From positions 1 to 64,000 of the forward strand of contig JBMYOX010000006.1 of assembly GCA_049599735.1 (NCBI GenBank): 64,000 bases of DNA. Reading direction: 5' to 3'. Origin of the DNA: Pontibacterium sp049599735 (GTDB taxonomy: Bacteria; Pseudomonadota; Gammaproteobacteria; Pseudomonadales; Balneatricaceae). Of the stretch, positions 40,690 through 49,521 are shown piece by piece (position 1 is the stretch's first letter; each line of letters opens with the position of its first letter). The position numbers and the translations under genes were made by a program. The notes under the pieces were generated by a model. That model did not search any database. It saw nothing but the letters and a program-made list of their open reading frames with translations, and was not told the origin of the DNA.

Positions 40690-42048
40690 TCAATTCAATG
40701 GCCGTATAAACATACTCGCTTTACTCTTTTGCTGAGTCTCACTTTGTATCAGAAAACGGATCGGAGTATTTCTGTTACCGTCAGCTCCTGTTGTGCACAG
40801 GTGGTAACTGAACCATTGATTAAGTGCCTGTGGGCTTATCACTGTTTGCCCTCTCAGCGTTGATTTAAACGTTGTTTTCGCTGAAATAGTAATTGTTTCG
40901 GCCTCGCCGGTAAAAGACTCTACCTTTAAGTGGTAAATATTACAGAGCTCGCCATTTTCCAGTTGCAGATATAACTGCTGTCGGTCACGACGTACTTCAA
41001 CTAATAGTTCTGTTTTATTGCCAAAGCCGTAGATAAGGGGGACGCTGGTTATCAGAATCATGGCCAGATAGAGCCATAGGCGGGGGCGCAGCAGAGGTGA
41101 GGGTTTCCCTTTTAGCTGATTATCTGAATAGAAAGCGATCAGTCCTTTTGGTTGACCTATTTTATTCATAACTCTATCGCAGGCATCAATACAAGCCCCG
41201 CAATTGATACATTCATATTGTAGGCCGTGGCGGATATCAATACCTGTAGGGCAGACCTGTACACAAAGGCTGCAATCAATACAGTCACCTTGTGCTTGAA
41301 CGTTGTTGTTTGACCGTCTGCGAGGTTCTCCTCTTACACTGTTGTAGCTGACGGTGCGTGTGTCAGCATCAAACATCACGGTCTGAAAACGTGAATAAGG
41401 ACACATATGGAGGCAAACTTTTTCCCTGACTAAACCGCCATTCAGATAGGTGAGTGTTGCCATTATCATGATCCACCCGACGGTTGTAAGAGATAATGTC
41501 AGTGAAATGCTGTCGGCTATAATTTCTCTGATTGGCACAAAATAACCTGTAAAAGTGATAGCGGTAGCTAACGACAAACATAACCACAGGCTATGTTTGA
41601 GCAATCGTCTGATTAAACGACTGCCTTTTAAAGGTTGCCGTTCCTGCTTTCGTCGCAGGCTGGCGTCTCCTTCTGTCCATTGTTCAATACGAATAAATAG
41701 CCATGTCCAAATGCTTTGGGGGCAGGCAAACCCACACCAGATGCGTCCCCAGCCGAGTGCCATAAAAAATAACAATAAAGTGCCCGCAATCATCAAACCA
41801 CCAAGTAGTGGCAGATCAAACCAGGACAGTTGTATACCAAAGAGGTTAATACGATGCTGATTAAAATCAAAAAGCAGCCCGGGCTGCCCATCTGCCTGTA
41901 TCCATACGATGCCAAAGAAAAGTGCAAGCAGGCTACCGCTTATCAGGCGGCGTAATGTTTGAAAAAAACCTTGGGTCAGGCGTACGTGTATTTTTCCATT
42001 ACCTGAAAGTGGTGTGAATGGCATGTTTTTCAGAGGGATTTTTTCCAT
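40690..42048 (-). CDS. ccoG: Cytochrome c oxidase accessory protein CcoG
   Basis: A 452-residue membrane iron-sulfur protein of the RdxA/FixG family that reduces copper for cbb3 oxidase assembly. Several helices in the first 230 residues include GRIWCGFACPQSIWTW. Two ferredoxin motifs follow, CIDCSLCVQVCPTGIDI and CINCGACIDACDRVM. The C-terminal Ig-like domain lies outside. GGAG stands eight bases before the ATG. No ccoNOPQ or ccoI genes are in the window, so it is split from the oxidase operon or the operon lies elsewhere. Confidence 0.93.
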   Translation of the reverse strand: MEKIPLKNMPFTPLSGNGKIHVRLTQGFFQTLRRLISGSLLALFFGIVWIQADGQPGLLFDFNQHRINLFGIQLSWFDLPLLGGLMIAGTLLLFFMALGWGRIWCGFACPQSIWTWLFIRIEQWTEGDASLRRKQERQPLKGSRLIRRLLKHSLWLCLSLATAITFTGYFVPIREIIADSISLTLSLTTVGWIMIMATLTYLNGGLVREKVCLHMCPYSRFQTVMFDADTRTVSYNSVRGEPRRRSNNNVQAQGDCIDCSLCVQVCPTGIDIRHGLQYECINCGACIDACDRVMNKIGQPKGLIAFYSDNQLKGKPSPLLRPRLWLYLAMILITSVPLIYGFGNKTELLVEVRRDRQQLYLQLENGELCNIYHLKVESFTGEAETITISAKTTFKSTLRGQTVISPQALNQWFSYHLCTTGADGNRNTPIRFLIQSETQQKSKASMFIRPLN

Positions 42049-42146
42049 GAGATTGGCTCCGGTCTTTATCGTTGCCTGTACTCTAAGGAGATGAGAAAAT
42101 AAGAACAGGTATAAAAAAATAAACTATATAGGGTACAGTTGGGGCG

Positions 42147-43559
42147 GTGGCAGATTTTTTATACGCATCACTGGAGAAGGACTTAACAGAAGCGATTGAA
42201 CAGGGCTCCTGGTCGGCAGGGGATCGTTTGCCTTCTATTCGGGCATTAGCACAGGCGCGATCCCTATCTAAGACAACAGTAATGCATGCACTGAATCGTC
42301 TGGAAGCACGAGGGTTGATTGAATCCCGACCCAAAGCGGGTTTTTTTGTACGCAGTTGTTTTCAGTCGTCGATACCGGCAACCATAGAAGTACCTACTCC
42401 TTCACCCGCACCGGTGTCTGTTAATGAAATAACTCAGGAGCTTATGCGCCGCAGTGCGGCATTTGATATCTTGCCGGAAGCGGGTGATCAGGAAGAGACG
42501 ACCCCTGGATTGGTGCAGCTTAATCGAACCCTGGCCAGAGCCTTGCGTAACCGGTCCGGGCAAAAACATCAGTATTATGACGAACCCGCCGGTAGCATGT
42601 CTTTACGTACATTGCTGACTAAACGTTACAGGCGGTTAGGCTGTCAGTTTGAAGCCGGTGATATAACAGTGACGGCCGGGTGTCAGCAGGCGATGTTTTT
42701 TGCTCTGATGTGTGTATGTCAGCGGGGTGATCTGGTGGTGGTTGAGTCACCGGGTTTTTACGGTATTTTACAGTTACTTGAAGCATTGGGATTGCAGGTG
42801 CTAGAAATCCCGGCTTGTCCGGAAACCGGTCTTGATCTGGTGATGCTTGAGCAGGTATTAAGCCAGTGGCCCGTTAAAGCCTGTGTGGTGACACCGGCAT
42901 TTTCGACACCTGGTGGAGCTGTGATGCCTCTGGAAAATCGTGCCCGGCTGCTCTCTATGGCAGAATTATACGATTTTACGATCGTAGAAGATGATATTTA
43001 CGGTGATCTTTCTTTTAGCCACCGAATAGCACCATTGCAGGCATCAGACCCTAATGGCAGAGTTATGCTCTGTGGCTCGGTGTCTAAAACGCTTTCACGT
43101 GACTTGCGCTTAGGCTGGGTTGTCTCTGTTCGCCATCATAAAGAACTTCAGCGCCTGAAGTTGGTTACGTCACTGGCAGGTAGTCGTTTTGTTCAGCAGG
43201 GTGTCGCGGCCTTTATTGAAGAGGGTGATTATGACCGGCATGTACGTCGCTATGTTCATCAATTACAGCGGCAGCGGGACGAACTCATTCACGTGATCCA
43301 GCATGATTGGCAGGTGCATTGTCGCTTCAGTGTACCCCAGGGAGGCTTAACACTTTGGGTTCAGCTTCCAGAGTCGATAGACACGCTTGGTCTTTATGGG
43401 TGTGCACGTGAGGCGGGTGTGCTGATTACCCCCGGCGCACTTTTTTCAGCGTCTGGTTATTATAAAAATTGTTTACGTATCAGTTATGCACATTGTTGGA
43501 ATCCGGTGAGGAAAAAGGCGTTACTAGAGCTGGGCCGGTTATTAGAGCGTGCGTTGTAA
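42147..43559 (+). CDS. MocR-type PLP-dependent transcriptional regulator
   Basis: A 470-residue fusion of a GntR winged helix (RLPSIRALAQARSLSKTTVMHALNRLEARGL, residues 28-58 region) and a fold-type I aminotransferase domain. The PLP lysine lies in SVSKTLSRDLRLGW. Such proteins sense PLP or amino-acid adducts and control neighbouring metabolic genes. The start is a GTG at 42147. It is divergent from ccoG and followed by a membrane protein gene, either of which might be a target. Confidence 0.87.
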   Translation: MADFLYASLEKDLTEAIEQGSWSAGDRLPSIRALAQARSLSKTTVMHALNRLEARGLIESRPKAGFFVRSCFQSSIPATIEVPTPSPAPVSVNEITQELMRRSAAFDILPEAGDQEETTPGLVQLNRTLARALRNRSGQKHQYYDEPAGSMSLRTLLTKRYRRLGCQFEAGDITVTAGCQQAMFFALMCVCQRGDLVVVESPGFYGILQLLEALGLQVLEIPACPETGLDLVMLEQVLSQWPVKACVVTPAFSTPGGAVMPLENRARLLSMAELYDFTIVEDDIYGDLSFSHRIAPLQASDPNGRVMLCGSVSKTLSRDLRLGWVVSVRHHKELQRLKLVTSLAGSRFVQQGVAAFIEEGDYDRHVRRYVHQLQRQRDELIHVIQHDWQVHCRFSVPQGGLTLWVQLPESIDTLGLYGCAREAGVLITPGALFSASGYYKNCLRISYAHCWNPVRKKALLELGRLLERAL

Positions 43560-43677
43560 TTATTGTGTTTATGGTCATACCAGTGTTGATAAAAAGCTGG
43601 TATCTCATGAGCTTGTAAGCACAATAGCAGACCTTCCGTAACCGCATTTTTTATTAGACAAACAGGGATAGAGCCAG

Positions 43678-44616
43678 TTGGAACAGATTATTACCGTCAT
43701 TCTTGAGTCGGGCCGTGCCGCGATTGATATGGTGCTCTATATCCTGCTGCCTATTATGGTGGTGATGCTGGCGCTGATGAAGCTGCTGGAAGTGAAAGGG
43801 GTGCTGGCCTGGGTTGCGAACCTGCTCTCTCCGGTTTTACGTGTTTTTGGTGTGCCGGGATTGGGGGTATTTGCCATGGTAAAGCTGCTGTTTGTCAGCT
43901 TTGCAGCCCCTGTTGCCACTCTGGCTATTATGGACAGAAACGGTACTGCCCGTCGCCAGATTGCCGCAACTCTGGCCATGGTGCTGACTATGTCCCAGGC
44001 TAATGTCGTATTTCCCATGACGGCGGTCGGCCTGAATTTGCCGGTGATTATGATGACCTCACTGGTGGGCGGTCTGTTTGCGGCGGCGGTAACCTATTAT
44101 TTACTGGCCCCGTCCGCTGATGTACATGATGAAATGGGCCAGGAAAACCTGGCGTCAGACGGCACGAAAGATAAGCGTACAGTGATACAGATCCTGTCAG
44201 ATGGCGGACAGGAAGGCGCTAAAATTGTTATGGGCATGTTGCCTATGCTGATTCTGGCTTTGTGTTTTGTGTATCTGTTGCGGGCGACCGGCGGCATTGA
44301 AATTATCAGTATGTTGCTGGCACCGGTACTGGCGCTGGTGGATTTACCCGAAGCGGCGGTTTTACCATTAGTCACTAAATTTATTGCCGGTGGCACCGCC
44401 TTTATGGGTATTACCCTGGATTTGATGAATCAGGGCTTGTTAAGTGCGACTGACTTGAACCGAATGGCTGGTTTTGTAACAAATCCGCTGGATATTGCCG
44501 GTGTTGCGGTTCTGACGGCAGCGGGTCCCAGAGTGGGTGCTATTGCCCGTATGGCTGTTTTAGGTGCAATTTCAGGCATGGTGCTAAGGGGTGTTTTGCA
44601 CCTGATTATATTCTGA
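43678..44616 (+). CDS. Nucleoside-recognition (Gate) domain membrane protein
   Basis: A 312-residue inner-membrane protein with two copies of the Gate/nucleoside-recognition domain, related to SpoVA-like SpmA/SpmB and nucleoside transporters. Hydrophobic repeats include ILPIMVVMLALMKLLEVKGV and VMGMLPMLILALCFVYLLRA. A loop with AAPVATLAIMDRNGTARRQI follows the first. It probably transports a small solute, but no substrate is known. It appears to start at a TTG (43678) preceded by GGGATAGAG. The next in-frame ATG would remove the first helix region. Confidence 0.8.
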   Translation: MEQIITVILESGRAAIDMVLYILLPIMVVMLALMKLLEVKGVLAWVANLLSPVLRVFGVPGLGVFAMVKLLFVSFAAPVATLAIMDRNGTARRQIAATLAMVLTMSQANVVFPMTAVGLNLPVIMMTSLVGGLFAAAVTYYLLAPSADVHDEMGQENLASDGTKDKRTVIQILSDGGQEGAKIVMGMLPMLILALCFVYLLRATGGIEIISMLLAPVLALVDLPEAAVLPLVTKFIAGGTAFMGITLDLMNQGLLSATDLNRMAGFVTNPLDIAGVAVLTAAGPRVGAIARMAVLGAISGMVLRGVLHLIIF

Positions 44617-44704
44617 TCGATCTGCCTGTTCTGATGGCCGTCTTCAGGCGCAGGGCCTTTCGGTGCTAATATGGCGTTTTTATCGTTAATGAGATTTCAA
44701 GCGC

Positions 44705-45853
44705 ATGCACTACCCTGAGAGCAAACTGCCAAAAGTCGGGACGACGATTTTTACCCAAATGTCTCAGCTGGCGAATGAAGCCGGTGCGATTAATCTTTCC
44801 CAGGGATTCCCTGATTTTGACGGCCCGGATTTTCTGCGTAACCGGGTAGCGCACTACATTCAGCAGGGTGCTAATCAGTACGCGCCTATGGCGGGTGTAC
44901 CTGCACTGAGAATCGCTATTGCCGATAAAATGTTGGCACTCTATGGTAAATCCACCTGCCCTGACACTGAAGTGACCGTGACGTCAGGTGCCACTGAAGC
45001 GCTGTTTTCCGCCATTACGGCGGTAGTACGCGAAGGTGATGAGGTGATTGTTTTTGACCCGGCTTATGACAGTTATGAACCGGCCATCGAATTAAATGGC
45101 GGGCGGGCGGTACACCTGCCGTTAACGGCACCCACTTTCAGTATTAACTGGCCTCAACTGGCGGCTGCGATTAATGCCCGCACCCGTATGATAATTCTGA
45201 ATTCCCCCCATAACCCCACAGGTGCTGTATTAAGTGCCGATGATCTGGAACAGCTCGCGGCATTGGTGCGGGAGACGGATATTCTGCTGATAGCTGATGA
45301 AGTGTACGAACATATTGTATTTGACGGCTTGCCTCATCAAAGTGTGCTGCGTCACGAAGAATTGGCGGCCCGTAGTTTTGTCGTATCCTCGTTTGGCAAA
45401 ACCTACCACACCACCGGCTGGAAAGTGGGTTATTGCATTGCACCGGCACCGCTGAGTGCAGAGCTTAGAAAAGTGCACCAGTATCTAACGTTCAGCACGG
45501 TTACGCCGATTCAGCTGGCACTGGCGGATATGATGAATGAGATGCCGGCGCATTACCTCGAATTGCCTGATTTTTATCAGCAAAAACGGGATTTATTCTG
45601 TGATCTGATGGCAACCAGTCGTTTTAGTTTCAGCAAGACGACGGGCACTTATTTTCAGTTGATGGATTACAGTGCCATCAGTGATTTGCCGGATACGGAG
45701 TTCTGCCGCAGGTTGATTAAAGAGGCGGGAGTGGCGGCTATTCCTATTTCAGTCTTCAGCCAGCAACCCATGGAAACTCAACTGGTGCGTTTCTGTTTTG
45801 CCAAAAGTGATGACACCCTTAAAGCGGCTGCAGAGAAATTATGCAAACTCTGA
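44705..45853 (+). CDS. Methionine-type aminotransferase (YbdL-like)
   Basis: A 382-residue fold-type I aminotransferase that closely follows Escherichia YbdL: KLPKVGTTIFTQMSQLA, GFPDFDGPDFL, ANQYAPMAGV, and the PLP lysine in SSFGKTYHTTGWKVGY. YbdL prefers methionine and aromatic amino acids, often with 2-oxo acids of the methionine salvage route. The next gene, an omega-amidase, starts 13 bases before this stop. Together they form a glutamine transaminase/omega-amidase unit in which 2-oxoglutaramate from glutamine is hydrolysed, pulling the transamination forward. Confidence 0.92.
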   Translation: MHYPESKLPKVGTTIFTQMSQLANEAGAINLSQGFPDFDGPDFLRNRVAHYIQQGANQYAPMAGVPALRIAIADKMLALYGKSTCPDTEVTVTSGATEALFSAITAVVREGDEVIVFDPAYDSYEPAIELNGGRAVHLPLTAPTFSINWPQLAAAINARTRMIILNSPHNPTGAVLSADDLEQLAALVRETDILLIADEVYEHIVFDGLPHQSVLRHEELAARSFVVSSFGKTYHTTGWKVGYCIAPAPLSAELRKVHQYLTFSTVTPIQLALADMMNEMPAHYLELPDFYQQKRDLFCDLMATSRFSFSKTTGTYFQLMDYSAISDLPDTEFCRRLIKEAGVAAIPISVFSQQPMETQLVRFCFAKSDDTLKAAAEKLCKL

Positions 45854-46635
45854 ATATGCAAGATCTGAAGGTTACGCTGGTGCAGGCTGATCTGGCCTGG
45901 CAGCAACCCGCACTTAATCGTCAGCATTTTGAATCGGTTTTCAACCAGTTGGAAGGTAAAACGGATCTGATTATTTTGCCTGAAATGTTTACGACTGGTT
46001 TTACAATGGCACCTGAATCACAGGCTGAACCTGAGCAGGGTGAGACCTGTCAGTGGCTGAAAGAGCAGGCTGTAAAAACCGGTGCGGCCATTATGGGCAG
46101 TGTTGTAACCGCCTGTGCAGAGGGCTATCGGAACCGGTTGTTATTCACCACGCCTGAGGGTGAACAGTGGCATTACGATAAACGCCACTTGTTCCGTATG
46201 GGGGGGGAACATAATCATTATCAACCAGGTACAGAACGGGTGATTTTTGAATATCAAGGCTGGCGAATTTTACCCCAGATCTGTTACGACCTGCGTTTCC
46301 CGGTTTTCAGCCGGAATCAGAATGAGTATGACTTACTGGTTTATGTGGCTAACTGGCCCGAAGTCAGACGTAATGCCTGGCGTACTTTGTTACAGGCACG
46401 TGCGATAGAGAATTTGTGTTATGTGGCGGGTGTAAACCGGGTGGGCACTGATGGCTCGGGCCTGGCTTACAGTGGTGACAGTCTGCTGGTGGGTTTTAAA
46501 GGGGATTGCCTGATCGACAAGGCCCCCTCACAGGTCTTCACTGAAACATTCAGCTTAAGTTATGAGACGCTGGCCCAGTTCCGGGAGCAGTTTCCGGCCT
46601 GGCGGGATGCAGATGAGTTTGAATTAAAGCTGTGA
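45841..46635 (+). CDS. Omega-amidase (YafV/Nit2-like nitrilase)
   Basis: A 264-residue carbon-nitrogen hydrolase. The catalytic Glu is in LPEMFTTGF, the Lys in DKRHLFRM and the Cys in PQICYDLRFPVFSR, with VANWPEVR and ARAIENLCYVAGVNRVG conserved. Family members convert 2-oxoglutaramate or 2-oxosuccinamate to the 2-oxo acid and ammonia. It overlaps the aminotransferase gene. A second in-frame ATG (MQDLKVTL) five codons later is an equally likely start and would leave a one-residue overlap. Confidence 0.93.
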   Translation: MQTLNMQDLKVTLVQADLAWQQPALNRQHFESVFNQLEGKTDLIILPEMFTTGFTMAPESQAEPEQGETCQWLKEQAVKTGAAIMGSVVTACAEGYRNRLLFTTPEGEQWHYDKRHLFRMGGEHNHYQPGTERVIFEYQGWRILPQICYDLRFPVFSRNQNEYDLLVYVANWPEVRRNAWRTLLQARAIENLCYVAGVNRVGTDGSGLAYSGDSLLVGFKGDCLIDKAPSQVFTETFSLSYETLAQFREQFPAWRDADEFELKL

Positions 46636-46654
46636 GGTTTGTGCTTCTGCTTGT

Positions 46655-46687
46655 GTGTGGATTCCCGCTTTCGCGGGAATCACGTTT
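46655..46687. repeat. GC-rich palindromic repeat (WIPAFAG type) acting as terminator
   Basis: GATTCCCGC (46660-46668) and GCGGGAATC (46673-46681) flank TTTC and are followed by ACGTTTTTT. The element GGATTCCCGCTTTCGCGGGA is a very common dispersed bacterial repeat whose chance translation gives WIPAFAG-like peptides, seen here in a spurious frame. It ends the aminotransferase/omega-amidase transcript on the plus strand. Confidence 0.75.
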
Positions 46688-46696
46688 TTTAAGTGT

Positions 46697-48817
46697 TTAT
46701 ACGGTTGCGGATTTGGCGCTGGGCAGGTGTTTACCGACGTAACCGATAATGATGCGGCTTTCTTCCGTATCATACTCAAAATACATCCGGGTGCTGTAGT
46801 CCAGTGCCAGATGGGTGAAAATGGTGCGATCCTGGCCGTTATCCTTAAAGATTCTGTGGCGGGTTAATTTGTCGCAATTACGTACGGTCTGAGATTCCTG
46901 TACTGCGATTTCCCCGGGAATCAGGTCATTAATATCAATCATCCGGGAACCGGTGCGCAATGCGTCCAGGCCATCGGTGACCAGGAGCTGAGTTCGTTCA
47001 AACAGTGCACTGGTGGGAATAGCGGTATCGGCGGCAGACTGATAAGCACTGGGTAAAATCCTTAAGCGGTCGCTGTGCAGGGTTTCCAGAATATGCAGCA
47101 CTCGTGGTGCATCAATACCTTTGCAGACAAGTGTCTGAATCTGTTCGGATAAGTCGCTGTGATCCTCCGTATTACTGAAGTTGCCGTTACTCATCTGTAG
47201 TTTGGCCGATGTCAGGTTTTGCCCAAGGATATTAGATTCCTGGCGCAGTGAATCGTTTTCAAGATTCAGCTGATCATTTTCATGTATTAGCGCTTCCTTA
47301 TCATGTTTTGCTGTACGCAGCTCAGCTTTTAACGCCTCAATTTTTATCCTCAGTTTTTCTTCTTCTGACAGGCTTTCAGGGTCTGGTTTGTGCTGTCTTG
47401 CTTTTATCAGAGGCTGAATATCAGGGATTTCAGGGTAGGCGGTTTCTACATGCTCGGTCAGTGCCTGGAGTGCGCTATTATTCTTATCTTCAAAAGGGCG
47501 AAGCATGGCTGGTCGGTCGAGCAGGGGCTGTTCCAGGCTGTCTTCAAGTGCAATTAAATAACCGGTTACAGCATCCTGTAGTGATTGAACCAGCGTTGGC
47601 AGTTGTTCCAGACTGGTTTGTAGCAGCGTCAGGCTGTTTCCGGCTTCCTCAATATATTCAACTAACTGGTGTTGCTGAGACAGTTGCGCAAATTCAATCC
47701 ACCGGGTGATAGTGGTAACAACGCCATCCAGCGGATTGGTCAGGGTGAGGTCATTTAATTGGGTGACAAAACCGTCGAGCTGACCCGATTCCAGATAATT
47801 ATTCAGCCAGATATCCATCACCCGAAAGGCCTGGGTACGGTTTTTATGGGTTTCGACTTCCAGCTCATGAATAGTCTCGGCCATCTGATGCACAATGGTC
47901 GGATCATCGTAACAGGTGTCGCAGTAGTGTTTTATCTGGTTCAGCAGTGTGACTAAGGTTGGCAGTGTGGGTTTAGGCACAAGGTCAGCGGGGTGCTGCC
48001 AGTCAATCGCTGTAAGGTAATCATCCTTAGGGTTAAAAATGCCATCGTCTGCCTTTGTCATAAGGGCGACACCGTTAAGGTAAGGGGCTATTTCCGGTTG
48101 TACCGATAAGTACATAATCAGTGATTCGGGTGAAAAGATAGTGACACAGTACGCATAAATGGCTGTCACCAGGCGCAGGCGTTCAGCGTCTTTGTAGGTT
48201 GCCCACTTGCCCAGGTCTATTAATAACCGGTCGCCATAAGTTGCCAGCTGATAAACCGGCCACTGAACAGCCGGATCACCTGACCAGCCATTGCTTTTCC
48301 CCGGGCGCAGCACGGCTTCAACATGAAGCTGTGGCGCAAGGCTGTGTTGTGATGCCGTAATATGATTGTTGCGGAAGGGTTCTGCATTCACGGTACGCAG
48401 TGCAGCCTGTATATCTTCGTTAACGGCTCTCAGGCAGGGCGGTTTAAAGTCAGGAAACCAGTCCCGCAGGGCTTCGTATTCCAGAATAGGCAGATAAGGT
48501 GTACTGCGGGGATTTTCAGTTTGCAGTGCCCATTCTTTTATAATCAGCGACTGCCGGGTGTCAGATGAGATATAAAGTGCACAAACCATTCTGCCCGTGC
48601 GATCTGCGCGGGAAAGACGGGGCTCGGGCAGGAGTTTTATCTGCTTTATCAGTTCCGGTGTATGGCGTTTCAGTGTTTTGATAATTTGGTTTGTTTTGTG
48701 TCGCCTGAGCAGGTAAAGGGTGCGTTGCCTGTGAGAGGTGGTGCTTAAGGGAGCTGAAGGCTCCTGTGGAACACCGGATAAAATACTGCCCGGTTCAATA
48801 TCCCTGAGTTTTTGCAT
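46697..48817 (-). CDS. Large orphan protein with coiled coil
   Basis: A 706-residue protein that I do not recognise. It is soluble, with no signal peptide or membrane helix. Residues 1-330 are mixed alpha/beta. Residues 330-510 are mostly helical. Residues 510-570 are charged coiled coil with ENDQLNLENDSLRQES. The last 90 residues form a small domain ending IIIGYVGKHLPS, which faintly recalls RelE/ParE-like folds; this is impression only. The ATG at 48817 is chosen because AGGA lies eight bases before. A GTG 13 codons earlier has none. It is a single gene with an inverted repeat at 48879-48920 in its promoter region. Confidence 0.8.
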   Translation of the reverse strand: MQKLRDIEPGSILSGVPQEPSAPLSTTSHRQRTLYLLRRHKTNQIIKTLKRHTPELIKQIKLLPEPRLSRADRTGRMVCALYISSDTRQSLIIKEWALQTENPRSTPYLPILEYEALRDWFPDFKPPCLRAVNEDIQAALRTVNAEPFRNNHITASQHSLAPQLHVEAVLRPGKSNGWSGDPAVQWPVYQLATYGDRLLIDLGKWATYKDAERLRLVTAIYAYCVTIFSPESLIMYLSVQPEIAPYLNGVALMTKADDGIFNPKDDYLTAIDWQHPADLVPKPTLPTLVTLLNQIKHYCDTCYDDPTIVHQMAETIHELEVETHKNRTQAFRVMDIWLNNYLESGQLDGFVTQLNDLTLTNPLDGVVTTITRWIEFAQLSQQHQLVEYIEEAGNSLTLLQTSLEQLPTLVQSLQDAVTGYLIALEDSLEQPLLDRPAMLRPFEDKNNSALQALTEHVETAYPEIPDIQPLIKARQHKPDPESLSEEEKLRIKIEALKAELRTAKHDKEALIHENDQLNLENDSLRQESNILGQNLTSAKLQMSNGNFSNTEDHSDLSEQIQTLVCKGIDAPRVLHILETLHSDRLRILPSAYQSAADTAIPTSALFERTQLLVTDGLDALRTGSRMIDINDLIPGEIAVQESQTVRNCDKLTRHRIFKDNGQDRTIFTHLALDYSTRMYFEYDTEESRIIIGYVGKHLPSAKSATV

Positions 48818-48878
48818 GGTGAATGTCCTTTTCTCGTTATTATGTGCATCAGTCACCTGATTTAGGCACAGTCCGGTG

Positions 48879-48920
48879 GCCAGACAGCCTTATAGGTTAT
48901 CATGACTTTGTCTGTCTGGC
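48879..48920. promoter_or_regulatory. Inverted repeat upstream of the orphan gene
   Basis: GCCAGACAG (48879-48887) and CTGTCTGGC (48912-48920) are perfect 9-bp arms 24 bases apart, about 60 bases before the orphan gene start. They may be an operator for a dimeric regulator, a cruciform or an RNA hairpin. Confidence 0.45.
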
Positions 48921-49096
48921 TGTCTTATATTCCGGTCATATCGCTGAAGTTTTTCAGGTCCGCTTTGGTCTTTAGATTAAGGGCTAAATGGTAAAATCTC
49001 TGCTATTTATTTATATCAGACTTTAAACAGAAGGCGGGATGTGTGGGCGGGCTTGTACCGAAAGACACAGCCGGTTGTCATCAGGAGGCTAGGAAA

Positions 49097-49510
49097 ATGT
49101 CCAGAGGCTACGAACGACATCATGATAAACACCACGACCACCACCATGGCTTATCCGGTTATGGTAAGGATCTGGTACGCCGCTGTGCTGCCCATTGTGA
49201 AATGTGTGATGCACACGGAGTGAAACTGAATGTATTTGAAGTGCCCTCGGCTTCAAAAGAGGCAGCAATGGAGCACTGTATTATGATCTGTGGTACTTGT
49301 ATGGATCAGATAGAGCATCCTAAACGTATGGATCACAATCACTGGCGGTGTTTGAATCACTCCATGTGGAGTACGGTGCCTGCAGTGAAAGTGATGGCGG
49401 TGATGATGCTGCAGCGTCTGGCTGAGTCAGAACGCTGGGCGGTTGAGTTGCTAGAGCAGGTTTATCTGGAGCCGGAAGTAGCTGAATGGTTAAAGCAGCG
49501 TATTGTCTAA
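49097..49510 (+). CDS. PhnA-like metal-binding protein
   Basis: A 137-residue protein. The N-terminus MSRGYERHHDKHHDHHHG is very rich in histidine. Then follow GKDLVRRCAAHCEMCDAHGVKLNVFEVP, split by a CxxxCxxC zinc-ribbon pattern, and a second pair CIMICGTCMDQIEHP. WRCLNHSMWSTVPAVKVMA is conserved in PhnA-related proteins. Zinc or another transition metal is probably bound; the link of this family to phosphonate use is historical and not supported here. The ATG at 49097 follows AGGA by four bases; an earlier in-frame ATG adds 18 residues unlike the family. Confidence 0.75.
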   Translation: MSRGYERHHDKHHDHHHGLSGYGKDLVRRCAAHCEMCDAHGVKLNVFEVPSASKEAAMEHCIMICGTCMDQIEHPKRMDHNHWRCLNHSMWSTVPAVKVMAVMMLQRLAESERWAVELLEQVYLEPEVAEWLKQRIV

Positions 49511-49521
49511 TCCGTGTCGTG

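Noticed and set aside
46655..46867. Small plus-strand frame starting MWIPAFAGIT
   Set aside because: This is the known chance translation of the GGATTCCCGC palindrome repeat and overlaps the end of the orphan gene.
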